Of a stretch of 44,306 nt of DNA, positions 23,426 through 31,003 are shown one piece after another. Source of the stretch: DATGZH01 sp035297265 (GTDB lineage Bacteria > Actinomycetota > Acidimicrobiia > Acidimicrobiales > RAAP-2). The notes beneath the pieces were generated by a model. The model made no database searches and was not told where the DNA came from. It was given only the letters and a program-made list of their open reading frames with translations. The position numbers were made by a program, and so were the translations under genes. The DNA is taken from NCBI GenBank assembly GCA_035297265.1, contig DATGZH010000048.1, positions 1 through 44,306 of the forward strand. Reading direction: 5' to 3'. Within the stretch, counting starts at the first letter, position 1. Every line of letters begins with the position of its first letter.

Positions 23426-24136
23426 ATGGGCGTCGCGCCGAGCGCCGTGACCGAAGAGGTCCCGACCGGGCACCCCCACCCGGCCATCGACGGCCGGACC
23501 GGGGGGCTCGCCGCGCTGGCCGACGCCGTCCGCTCGCTCATCGGCCTCACGGTCACCACGGCCGCCCCCGACGAGGAGCTCGACGCGGTGGCGGCCGACC
23601 TGCGGGCGGCGGCAGAACGACTCGCCGCCCACCGTCCGGCCACCCCGTTCCCGCGCTTCGTCACGCCCTCCCGGGAGCACCCCCTCAAGCCCACGACGAT
23701 GGCCGAGAACATGGCCTTCGACGTGGTCATCGGCCCCTACAACCCGCTCGCTCTCCCGGTCGAGGTGGAGCCAGGCGAGCCGGGGGCCGTCGGGCGAGCC
23801 CGGTTCGGCATCGCCTACGAGGGTCCGCCGGGTTGCGTCCACGGCGCGGTGATCGCCGGCACCTTCGACATCGTCCTCACCGCGGCCAACGTGGCCGCCG
23901 GCGTGGCCGGGCCGACCATCCGGCTCGGTCTCCGTTACCGGAACCCCACGCTCATCGACACCGAGACCCGCTTCGAGGCCTGGGTGGACAGGGTCGACGG
24001 CCGCCGGGTCCTCACGAAGGGCCGCGCCGTGCAGCACGGCGAGGTCACCGTCGAGGCCGAGGGGGAGTTCGCCAACCTCGACCACGAGCGCATCCAGACG
24101 ATGCAGCACGGGCGACGTCGTCCGGCCGAGGGCTGA
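23426..24136 (+). CDS. Hotdog-fold (PaaI/thioesterase-like) protein
   Basis: This protein has 236 residues from the chosen start. The C-terminal half has the thioesterase hotdog pattern GPPGCVHGAVIAGTFDIVL, where the HGG of PaaI proteins is HGA and an Asp on the following helix is kept, then IRLGLRYRNPTLIDTETRFEA. The N-terminal 100 residues are helical with AAAERLAAHRPATPFPR. It is probably an acyl-CoA thioesterase, substrate unknown. ATG 23426 is uncertain: GTG 23399 and GTG 23447 are also in frame, and an AGGAGG at 23401-23406 is poorly placed for any of them. A TACACT box at 23374-23379 may be the -10 element. Confidence 0.7.
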   Translation: MGVAPSAVTEEVPTGHPHPAIDGRTGGLAALADAVRSLIGLTVTTAAPDEELDAVAADLRAAAERLAAHRPATPFPRFVTPSREHPLKPTTMAENMAFDVVIGPYNPLALPVEVEPGEPGAVGRARFGIAYEGPPGCVHGAVIAGTFDIVLTAANVAAGVAGPTIRLGLRYRNPTLIDTETRFEAWVDRVDGRRVLTKGRAVQHGEVTVEAEGEFANLDHERIQTMQHGRRRPAEG

Positions 24137-24180
24137 GCGGCACCACCGTGGCGCCGGGCGGGCACGGGCCGGACCACGCC

Positions 24181-25785
24181 ATGCTCCAAGCGGCGAAGGA
24201 GGCCAGCGGGGAGGCCCGGGCCTCCGGCGCACCGATCGACGAGGTCGCCGAGCAACGGGCCGAGGCGCTCGCCGAGCCCCACTTCGGCCGTCGGGCACTC
24301 CTCGGGGGAGCGGCGGCCCTCGGGGCGGCGGCGGTCCTCGGGCGGCCACGACGGGCCACGGCGGCCGACGCGCCGCAGATCGTGATCGTCGGAGCCGGCC
24401 TGGCCGGCCTCCGCTGCGCCCACCTCCTCTGGACCGAGCGCGGACTCGCCTCCACCGTGTTCGAGTGGGACGACAGCCCGGGTGGCCGGGTCGCCACCTA
24501 CCGCGACGTCTTCGCCAACGGCCAGATCGTCGAGGAGCACGGCGAGTTCATCTCCTCCGAGCACACCGCCATGCTCGGGCTCGTCCAACGCTTCGGTCTC
24601 GGCCTCGACAACACCAACCGCTACCCGCCGGGCACCGAGGACACCTATTGGTTCGAGGGTCAGCGCTACACCCAGGCCATGCTGAACGCCGACTGGCACG
24701 CCTTTGGCTGGCGGCTCTTCCACCGGGCCGTCCAGGCGGCCCGCTACCCGACCGATCACACCCGGTCCACGCCCACGGCGCGGGCCTGGGACCAGCTTTC
24801 GGTGGCCGAGTGGATCGAGCAGTACGTCCCGGGCGGGCTGGCCTCGCCGTTCGGCGGGCTCTGCTACCAGGCCACGATCGACGAGTACGGCGGCCCGCCC
24901 GAGGAGCAGTCGGCGCTCAATCTCGTCTACCTCCTGGGCTTCGACGACAGCACGAGCTCGGGCCGCCAGCCCAAGGGCGCCCCGGTCCTCGGGGGGACCG
25001 ACGAGCAGTGGCACGTGCACGGGGGCAACGACCAGGTGGTGACCGGCCTCGTCGGCGAGCTGCCGCCGGGCACCGTCGAGACCGGGCAACGGTTGGTGGC
25101 GCTACGGGAGCGGAGCGGCCGTTTCGTGTGCACGTTCGAGGACGGGTCGGGGCGGCTGACCGAGGTGCCGGCCGACCACGTCGTGTTGGCCATCCCCTTC
25201 AACAAGCTGGCCGAGGTGGACCTCTCGAGGGTGCGCCTCCGCCCGTTGAAGCGGCGGGCCATCGCCGAGCTCCGGCTGGGCACGAACGCCAAGGTGGCGC
25301 TCCAGGTGGCCGGACGGCCGTGGCAGGCCGACGGCTACACCGGCAACGAGTACGCCGACAACGGGGCGGCCAGCGGCTGGGACATCACCAATTACCAGCC
25401 GGGACGGACCGGCATCCTCCTCGACTTCCCGGGCGGCGCAGGGGGCGCGGCGCTCGCCGTCACCTACGGCCTCGTGGCCGACAACGGCCCGGCCCCCCCG
25501 GCCATGGTGGCCGACTACCTCGTCTCCCTCGAACCGCTGTTCCCCGGCATCGGCGCGGCCTGGGCCGCCGGGCCGGGGATCGCCTGGTACGCCGATGGAG
25601 CCATCGACGAGCACCTCGGTGGGGCCTGGTCCTACTACCGCATCGGGCAGTACACCGGGTTCGCCGGCGTCGAGGGCGAGCGCGAGGGCAACCTGCACTT
25701 CGCCGGCGAGCACACCTCCTACGCGTTCCAGGGCTTCATGGAGGGCGCGCTGCGGAGCGGCGAGCGGGTCGCCGGTGAGATCTGA
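24181..25785 (+). CDS. Tat-exported flavin monoamine oxidase-like FAD oxidoreductase
   Basis: This protein has 534 residues from ATG 24181. It is an FAD-dependent amine oxidase-like enzyme: the dinucleotide-binding VIVGAGLAGLRCAHLL has its core Gly motif at 71-76, GGRVATY follows at the family's second FAD element, and FAGEHTSYAFQGFMEGAL closes it (the C-terminal FAD-binding stretch of amine oxidases). Before it, FGRRALLGGAAALGAAAVLG (RR at 37-38) is a twin-arginine-like signal, ending near ATAAD, so the folded flavoprotein may be exported. About 36 residues precede the RR, longer than usual. A GTG at 24148 is an alternative start. It is 44 bases downstream of the hotdog gene. The amine substrate is unknown. 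Confidence 0.83.
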   Translation: MLQAAKEASGEARASGAPIDEVAEQRAEALAEPHFGRRALLGGAAALGAAAVLGRPRRATAADAPQIVIVGAGLAGLRCAHLLWTERGLASTVFEWDDSPGGRVATYRDVFANGQIVEEHGEFISSEHTAMLGLVQRFGLGLDNTNRYPPGTEDTYWFEGQRYTQAMLNADWHAFGWRLFHRAVQAARYPTDHTRSTPTARAWDQLSVAEWIEQYVPGGLASPFGGLCYQATIDEYGGPPEEQSALNLVYLLGFDDSTSSGRQPKGAPVLGGTDEQWHVHGGNDQVVTGLVGELPPGTVETGQRLVALRERSGRFVCTFEDGSGRLTEVPADHVVLAIPFNKLAEVDLSRVRLRPLKRRAIAELRLGTNAKVALQVAGRPWQADGYTGNEYADNGAASGWDITNYQPGRTGILLDFPGGAGGAALAVTYGLVADNGPAPPAMVADYLVSLEPLFPGIGAAWAAGPGIAWYADGAIDEHLGGAWSYYRIGQYTGFAGVEGEREGNLHFAGEHTSYAFQGFMEGALRSGERVAGEI

Positions 25786-25792
25786 AGAGCGA

Positions 25793-26269
25793 TCAGGCGC
25801 TGGCGGGCAGGTCCCGGCCGGCCGCCCGGGTGACCTCGATGTCGGTGGCCTCGATCCACCCGCCGCACGAGGGGCAGGCGAGCTCGGGCACCATCGTCGC
25901 CCCGCAGTCCTTGTGCCGTAGCTCGACCGGCGGGCCGGCCCCGTCGGACGCCCACTTGTCGCCCCAACGGAGGAGCCCGATCAGGATCGGGTAGAGATCG
26001 CGACCCTTCTCGGTCAGGCGGTATTCGAAGCGATCCGCGTGGTTGGAGTAGGGCACCCGCTCGAGCACCCCCTCACCCACGAGCGCCTTGAGCCGCTCGG
26101 TGAGCACCGAGCGCGGTGCGCCGGTGCGGGCCTGGAAGTCCTCGAAGCGCCGGGTCCGCATGAACGCCTCGCGGAGGACGAGGATGGTCCAGCGGTCGCC
26201 GATCACCGACAGGGCCCGGGCCACCGAGCAGCGCTGGTCGGCGATCTCGCTCCACCTCACGGCCCCCAC
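25793..26269 (-). CDS. HxlR-family winged-helix regulator with C-terminal zinc-ribbon-like tail
   Basis: This 158-residue protein contains the HxlR signature: an N-terminal Cys (QRCSVARALSVIGDRWTILVLREAF), FEDFQARTGAPRSVLTERLKALV and a wing with RFEYRLTEKGRDLYPIL. After residue 115 a tail follows (RHKDCGATMVPELACPSCGG) with a Cys pair CPSC plus further Cys/His, resembling a zinc ribbon; plain HxlR proteins usually lack it. The conserved Cys could be redox- or ligand-sensing. Start GTG 26269 or 26260 is not resolved; the former was chosen. It is divergent from the PaaI thioesterase, and two palindromes in the shared region are likely its operators. Confidence 0.85.
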   Translation of the reverse strand: MGAVRWSEIADQRCSVARALSVIGDRWTILVLREAFMRTRRFEDFQARTGAPRSVLTERLKALVGEGVLERVPYSNHADRFEYRLTEKGRDLYPILIGLLRWGDKWASDGAGPPVELRHKDCGATMVPELACPSCGGWIEATDIEVTRAAGRDLPASA

Positions 26270-26288
26270 GGTAGCGCGTGCCGGGGGC

Positions 26289-26317
26289 TTGCGTTCGGAA
26301 TCCGAACGGACTATAAG
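26289..26317 (+). promoter_or_regulatory. Promoter of the PaaI thioesterase gene
   Basis: TTGCGT (26289-26294), a 17-base spacer and TATAAG (26312-26317) form a near-consensus promoter. One palindrome covers the -35/spacer side and another covers the region just after the -10 box. Confidence 0.65.
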
Positions 26318-26332
26318 TTCGGAAGACGAACT
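26293..26332. promoter_or_regulatory. Twin palindromic operators of the HxlR/PaaI divergon
   Basis: Site 1 is GTTCGGA-A-TCCGAAC (26293-26307), a perfect 7-1-7 inverted repeat. Site 2 is AGTTCG-GAAGA-CGAACT (26316-26332), a perfect 6-5-6 repeat with the same GTTCG/CGAAC core. The centres are 24 bases apart and flank the -10 box of the thioesterase gene. The arrangement fits repression by the divergent HxlR protein. Confidence 0.65.
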
Positions 26333-26344
26333 GAGGAGGCCCCG

Positions 26345-26803
26345 ATGACCACCACCGAGACGGTCGACCGGACGCCGAGCGGCCTCGAGCTGCTCCGATC
26401 CTGGCAGGAGCGGGGCCCGAGCTCGGTTGGCGTGATGCGCCTGCTCGGTGCCCGGATGCAGACCGCCGAGCACGGGCGGGTGGTGTTCGCCGCCGAGACC
26501 TGCCCGGACTTCGGCAACCCCATGGGCACCCTCCACGGGGGCATCGCCGCCACCATGCTCGACTCGGCCATGGGCTGCGCCGTGCTGAGCGCCCTCGGAC
26601 CCGGGGTCGGCTACACCACGATCGACCTGGCGGTGAAGTACCTCCGGCCGGTCCCCCTCGACGGGACCACGCTCTGGGCCGACGGCCGCACCGTCCATGT
26701 GGGCGGCCGCATGGCCACGGCCACCGGCCGGCTGACCGACCGGGCGGGCCGCCTCATCGCCACGGCCACCACCACCTGCCTGGTCTTCGAAGAGGCAGCC
26801 TGA
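26345..26803 (+). CDS. PaaI-family acyl-CoA thioesterase
   Basis: This 152-residue hotdog-fold protein resembles PaaI-type thioesterases, which hydrolyse acyl-CoA to free acid and CoA. Key elements are NPMGTLHGGIAATMLDSAMG (HGG plus the Asp of the catalytic helix) and YTTIDLAVKYLRPV. ATG 26345 follows GAGGAGG (26333-26339) by 5 bases. It is divergent from an HxlR regulator and is preceded by a promoter flanked by twin palindromes, so expression is probably controlled by that regulator. No other acyl-CoA gene is adjacent; the substrate is unknown. Confidence 0.88.
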   Translation: MTTTETVDRTPSGLELLRSWQERGPSSVGVMRLLGARMQTAEHGRVVFAAETCPDFGNPMGTLHGGIAATMLDSAMGCAVLSALGPGVGYTTIDLAVKYLRPVPLDGTTLWADGRTVHVGGRMATATGRLTDRAGRLIATATTTCLVFEEAA

Positions 26804-26818
26804 CCAGCCCGGTCGCTC

Positions 26819-26847
26819 TTGACGCCCCGCACCCCCGGTGGGACATT
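26819..26847 (+). promoter_or_regulatory. Promoter-like element before the ferritin-like gene
   Basis: TTGACG (26819-26824) is followed by a 17-base spacer and GACATT (26842-26847, only three of six bases matching TATAAT). A CGAGGAGGG ribosome-binding site and the GTG at 26884 lie downstream. Confidence 0.4.
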
Positions 26848-26883
26848 GACCTGGTCCCACCGCCCGAGCGAGGAGGGCCACCC

Positions 26884-27447
26884 GTGCCGGACAAGCCGAG
26901 TTACCTAGGCATCTTGAACGCGCTCTGCGTCGGCGAGGCCGGCGCGGCCCGCTACCTGACCGCCTGGATCGAAAAGACCGAAGACCCCGAGGTGAGAGAA
27001 GTTCTCACGAAGGTCTGCCACCGCGAGGCGGAGCACGCGGCGGCGTTCGCCAAGCGCATCAACGAGCTCGGCTTCAGCGTGCGCGAGAAGCACGACAAGG
27101 GGATGGACAAGGCCTGCGAGATCGCCTCGTCGGACCTGAGCGACCTCGAGAAGATGGAGAAGCTCCACGTGGGCGAGGAGCTCAACGTCTTCGACACGAT
27201 CTTCACCGACCACACGATCGACGTGCAGACGGGCGCCCTCCTCGGCCGTTACATCGCCGAGGAGCACGACACCAACCGGATGACCCGGGCCTGTCGGGCC
27301 AAGCTGGCCGCCCGCCAGAACGGGTCGTCAGGAACGAGTCAGTCCGACGAACTCGCCCACCTGAGCAAGCAAGTCGACGAGCTGTGTCAGGCCGTCGACG
27401 AGCTGCGGCAGATCGTGAGCGGGAAGACCAAGGCCGCTCGCAGCTGA
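26884..27447 (+). CDS. Ferritin-like diiron-type protein
   Basis: This 187-residue protein is mostly a four-helix bundle. Candidate iron ligands can be placed on the helices: E18 (GEAGAARY), E48 and H51 (the E-x-x-H in CHREAEH), E98/E99 (GEEL) and E126/E127 with H128 (AEEHD), the order seen in rubrerythrin/ferritin-like proteins. The last 45 residues form a separate charged coiled-coil segment (LSKQVDELCQAVDELRQIV). It lacks a rubredoxin domain. A role in oxidative or iron stress is possible but not shown. A strong GAGGAGG precedes GTG 26884. Confidence 0.75.
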   Translation: MPDKPSYLGILNALCVGEAGAARYLTAWIEKTEDPEVREVLTKVCHREAEHAAAFAKRINELGFSVREKHDKGMDKACEIASSDLSDLEKMEKLHVGEELNVFDTIFTDHTIDVQTGALLGRYIAEEHDTNRMTRACRAKLAARQNGSSGTSQSDELAHLSKQVDELCQAVDELRQIVSGKTKAARS

Positions 27448-27458
27448 ACCCGGGCTGC

Positions 27459-27761
27459 TCAGAAGAGCGGCCCCGAGCTCGCCACCTCGTACTTGGTCGC
27501 CTCGAAGGGGCCGTCGACCACCTCGCCCAGGACCGCGCCGAAGTCGGCCATGTGCGGTGTGGCGAAATGGGCTTGCAAGGCCTCCTCGGATTCCCACTCC
27601 TCGAACAGGAGCACCTGGTTCGGATCGTCGACCGACGTCCAGAACCCGTACTGACGACAGCCGGGCTCGGCCAGTGACGCGGCGGCCATGGCCGCTCCAG
27701 CGGCGAGCGCCTTCTCCCGTGTCTCCGGCTTGATCCGGGTGCTTCCGACGATCAGCAGCAC
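27459..27761 (-). CDS. ABM-domain (antibiotic biosynthesis monooxygenase-like) protein
   Basis: This 100-residue ferredoxin-like dimeric alpha-beta barrel protein has the ABM pattern: an IVGSTRIKPETREKAL start, EPGCRQYGFWTSVDDPNQ, LLFEEWESEEALQAHFATPH. Family members include small cofactor-free monooxygenases and quinol-oxidising enzymes such as YgiN. GTG 27761 has a GAGGAGG six bases upstream. It converges with the ferritin-like gene; the substrate is unknown. Confidence 0.85.
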   Translation of the reverse strand: MLLIVGSTRIKPETREKALAAGAAMAAASLAEPGCRQYGFWTSVDDPNQVLLFEEWESEEALQAHFATPHMADFGAVLGEVVDGPFEATKYEVASSGPLF

Positions 27762-27848
27762 GGCGTCCTCCTCGGGTTGCTTCGGGCTCGGCCACCATAG
27801 ACAGCCCGGGTACGAGGTGCTCGGCCTCCCGGCGGGGGCCCGTCGCGC

Positions 27849-29990
27849 TCAGCCGGCGGTAGAGCTGCTCACCACATAGAGGGTTCCGCCGCCGCTCGAC
27901 CCGCCGTAGTCCTTGGCCGGGACTACGGTGCCGTGCGACTCGACCCAGGAGAAGATGGCGCTCGCCGTCGAGGTGCCGCCACCCGGCCCTCCGCCACCGG
28001 GTCCCCCGCCGCTCCCGGTGACGAGCACGTAGTGCACCTTCCCTTCGGCCACCAGCTGCTCGAACTGCGCCAGGGTCGGAGCGGGATCACTCCCGTTGAA
28101 CCCGCCGATCGTGATGACCGCCCTGCCGCTCTCGATGATGATCGGAGCCGAGGTCTGTGATCCGGCGACCACCAAGAGGTAGGTGGCCGAACCTTGGTGG
28201 GCCTCGAGGAAGGCGACGAGGGCCTTGTCGACCGAGGCACCGCCCGGGCCGGCGGCCCCGCCTCGCGCGCCGCTCGCCGAGCCGCCGACCGCTCCGGGGA
28301 ACCCGCTGGCCGCCCGGCCACTACCGGTTCCCGACGGGAGCGCGCCGGCAGGCGGGGTACCACCGGTGCCCGATGGCCGGCCGCCGGCACCCGGGCCGAA
28401 GGCTCCCGCGCCAGCGCCGGTCGGAGGACCGCCAACACCGGCCGTCCCACCAGCGGCTGCACCACCGAGGCCGCCCGGTCCGCCACCGCCCGTCGACGGC
28501 CCGGCGGTCACGCCGCCGCCCGAGTAGACGGTGCGAGCCGTGGTCAGCGAATAGGCGGCCGGGCCGGCCAGGAGGCTGGCCGCGGCGAGCACGCCGGCTC
28601 CGAGGGCCACGGCACCGCCGCGCACCACGTCGAAGAGGACGAGCGCGAGGACCACGGCGGCGACCACCCCGGCGGCCAGGACAAACGTGGCCAGGCCGGG
28701 GTCGTAACCGGGGACCCGGTCGAGAAGCACCGCGGCCCAGAAGGCGCTCGCCGCCACGGCGAGCGGCAGCACGGGTGCCCAGCGGCGCGACTGCCGGCCG
28801 AGCCGGAAGAGCGTGACCGCGCCAGCGCCGACCAGCGCGCCGACGCCCGGCGCCATGACCACCGTGTAGTAGGGGTGGAAGATCCCCTTGGCGTTCGAGA
28901 ACACGACGAAGAAGGCGAGGGTCCAACCACCCCAGAGGAGCCAGCCGGCTCGCGTGGCGTCGGTCCGGGCCGCCCGGCGCGTGGCGTAGAGGCCGGCGAC
29001 GAGGCCCACGACGGCCAGCGGGAGGAGCCAGGAGATCTCTCCCCCGAGCAGGTCGTTGAACATCCGGAGCCAACCCGGGGTGCCGGCGAAGCTCGGCCCA
29101 CCCGGGCCGCCGCCACTCCCGAAGATGCGGGAGAAGCCGTTGTACCCGAAGATCAGGTTGAGCTCGGAGTTGTCGGTGCTCCCCCCGATGTAGGGCCGTG
29201 AGGCGGCCGGCCACAGCTGGACGACGGCCACCCACCAGCCCGACGACACGAGGACGGCGAGCCCGAACCAGAGGGTCTGGCGCACCCGGCGCCAGAGGTG
29301 CGGCTTGCCGCAGACGAGGTAGAGGACGACGAGGACCGGCAGGACGATGAAGGCTTCGAGGGTCTTCGTGAGGAAGGCGAAGCCGATCAGGCTGCCGGAG
29401 AGCACGAGCCGCCAGGTGCTCGCCCGCTCGAGGGCCACCCAAAAGGCCCACGCCGCCAAGAGGAGCAGGAGCGTGAGCAGGGCGTCGGGGTTGTTGTAGC
29501 GGAACATGAGCGTCGCCGCCGGCGTGAGGGCGAAGGCGAGGGCGGCGAGCACCGCGGCCAGCTCGCCCGACCAGCGCCGGACGAGGTGGTAGAGGACCAT
29601 CACCGAGGCCACGCCGGCCAGGGCCTCGGGGAGGAGCACGGTCCACGTCGAGAAGCCGAACACTCGGGCCGCCAGCTCCGGCACCCAGAGCGCGGCCGGG
29701 GGCTTGTCGACCGTGATGAAGTTGCCTGGGTCGAGCGAGCCGAAGAAGAAAGCCTTCCAGCTCTCGGTGCCGCTCTTCACCGCCGCCGTGTAGAAGCTGT
29801 TGGCCGTCCCGTTGGCCGCGAGGTTCCAGGTGTAGAGGACGGCGGCCAGCGCGAACACGCCGATCCGGGCCGGCACCGACCACGGCGGACGGCGCTCCGC
29901 TGCCGGCGCCGGTGACGCCGCCGGGAGTTCGGCCGGCGTGGCCGGCACCGTGATGGCGTAGGGGTGGTCGAGGACGCTCGGCGTGGTCAT
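27849..29990 (-). CDS. GT39 family glycosyltransferase (YkcB-like)
   Basis: This 713-residue polytopic membrane protein, with about a dozen hydrophobic segments, belongs to the ArnT/PMT-type GT-C group. These enzymes transfer a sugar from a polyprenyl-phosphate donor outside the membrane. The first extracytoplasmic loop carries ITVDKPPAALW with the key Asp (D95). A Gly/Pro/Ala-rich stretch (about residues 500-590) separates the membrane part from a soluble C-terminal domain with SATYLLVVAGSQTSAPIIIE and the VHYVLV strand, as in YkcB-like proteins. ATG 29990 was chosen; ATG 30014 is an alternative. It is divergent from a GtrA-like gene, suggesting shared glycan modification. Confidence 0.85.
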   Translation of the reverse strand: MTTPSVLDHPYAITVPATPAELPAASPAPAAERRPPWSVPARIGVFALAAVLYTWNLAANGTANSFYTAAVKSGTESWKAFFFGSLDPGNFITVDKPPAALWVPELAARVFGFSTWTVLLPEALAGVASVMVLYHLVRRWSGELAAVLAALAFALTPAATLMFRYNNPDALLTLLLLLAAWAFWVALERASTWRLVLSGSLIGFAFLTKTLEAFIVLPVLVVLYLVCGKPHLWRRVRQTLWFGLAVLVSSGWWVAVVQLWPAASRPYIGGSTDNSELNLIFGYNGFSRIFGSGGGPGGPSFAGTPGWLRMFNDLLGGEISWLLPLAVVGLVAGLYATRRAARTDATRAGWLLWGGWTLAFFVVFSNAKGIFHPYYTVVMAPGVGALVGAGAVTLFRLGRQSRRWAPVLPLAVAASAFWAAVLLDRVPGYDPGLATFVLAAGVVAAVVLALVLFDVVRGGAVALGAGVLAAASLLAGPAAYSLTTARTVYSGGGVTAGPSTGGGGPGGLGGAAAGGTAGVGGPPTGAGAGAFGPGAGGRPSGTGGTPPAGALPSGTGSGRAASGFPGAVGGSASGARGGAAGPGGASVDKALVAFLEAHQGSATYLLVVAGSQTSAPIIIESGRAVITIGGFNGSDPAPTLAQFEQLVAEGKVHYVLVTGSGGGPGGGGPGGGTSTASAIFSWVESHGTVVPAKDYGGSSGGGTLYVVSSSTAG

Positions 29991-30109
29991 GGACGGATCG
30001 TGCGCCGGCCCCATGAGAGCCCGCTGTGATCTCCCTGCGAGCGGCCATGGGATCGCCCTCTCACAGCTGGCACTGCGGCCGGGCCCAGCCGGTGCCTGGC
30101 AGCGACGTC

Positions 30110-30115
30110 CATCAT
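30110..30115 (+). promoter_or_regulatory. -10 box of the GtrA-like gene
   Basis: CATCAT lies 6 bases before GTG 30122, with no Shine-Dalgarno between. The gene would then be leaderless. Confidence 0.35.
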
Positions 30116-30121
30116 CACACC

Positions 30122-31003
30122 GTGCACATTCGAGCCCTCACCGAACGTCTCGGTTCGCTGGGCCCGCGCCTCGGGCAATGGTGCCGCTACGCCGCGGTGT
30201 CGGTGGTCTCGACGCTCACCAGCCTGACGACGCTCGGGTTGCTGGTCGGCGTCGTCGGCTTCGAGGCGCTGTGGGCGAACCTGGTCGCCACCGCGGTCGG
30301 GACCGTGCCGTCCTTCGAGCTCAACCGGCGGTTCGTCTGGCGACGCCGAGGCCCGGCGTCGCTCCGCCGCCAGGTCGTCCCCTTCACCGCCCTCTCGTTC
30401 GCCGGCCTGGCCCTCTCGTCGCTCACCATCCGTGTGGCCTCGGGCCTCTCGGCCCACGCCGGGCGGGCGGGGCACACCGCGGCGGTCGAGGTGGCGAGCG
30501 TGGCGGCATTCGGGTCGCTCTGGCTCGTCCAGTTCGTGCTGCTGGACCGGGTGCTCTTCGTCGAGCGCGGGTCTCGCTCAGAGACCGGCGGGGCGGTCCC
30601 CGATGACGTGGTCCTCGGCCAGCTGGGACAGCTCGGCCGCCGAGAGCCCGAGGTCGCCCCCCAGCACCTCGTCGTTGTGCTGCCCGAGCACCGGCGGCGG
30701 GGCGTGGTGCCAGTGGGCCGGGCCACGGGCCAGGCGGAACGGCAGGCCCGGGTAGCGCTGGCGTCCGGCTACCGGGTGGTCGAGGACCTCGAAGAAGTGC
30801 CGGGCCAGCAGCTGGGGGTTGTCACCCAGGCGGCCGGGGAGGATGGCCGCCTCGGCCGGCACGCCGCGGCCGCTCAGCTCCTCGACGGCCGTGGCGACGT
30901 CGCACTCGGCCAGGACCGCGCCGAGGCGCGCGTCGAGCTCGTCGAGCGCCCCCTCCTCCTTGTTGTGCAGGGCCCAGCCGAGGGGGCCGGCCCAGTCGGG
31001 TGA
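30122..31003 (+). CDS. GtrA-like flippase family protein with an extended C-terminus
   Basis: Residues 1-155 form a four-helix GtrA domain: QWCRYAAVSVVSTLTSLTTL, then ANLVATAVGTVPSFELNRRFVW (the conserved N-R-x-F-x-W of the family), a helix around VVPFTALSFAGLALSSLTIR, and SLWLVQFVLLDRVLFV. GtrA proteins help move polyprenyl-phosphate-linked sugars across the membrane, fitting the divergent GT39 enzyme. Typical members are 130-170 residues. Here no stop occurs in frame until 31003, giving 293 residues. The extra 140 residues are antisense to the 3' end of the CoA-transferase gene and look low-complexity. Either the overlap is real or an unseen frameshift ends the protein earlier. Confidence 0.7.
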   Translation: MHIRALTERLGSLGPRLGQWCRYAAVSVVSTLTSLTTLGLLVGVVGFEALWANLVATAVGTVPSFELNRRFVWRRRGPASLRRQVVPFTALSFAGLALSSLTIRVASGLSAHAGRAGHTAAVEVASVAAFGSLWLVQFVLLDRVLFVERGSRSETGGAVPDDVVLGQLGQLGRREPEVAPQHLVVVLPEHRRRGVVPVGRATGQAERQARVALASGYRVVEDLEEVPGQQLGVVTQAAGEDGRLGRHAAAAQLLDGRGDVALGQDRAEARVELVERPLLLVVQGPAEGAGPVG

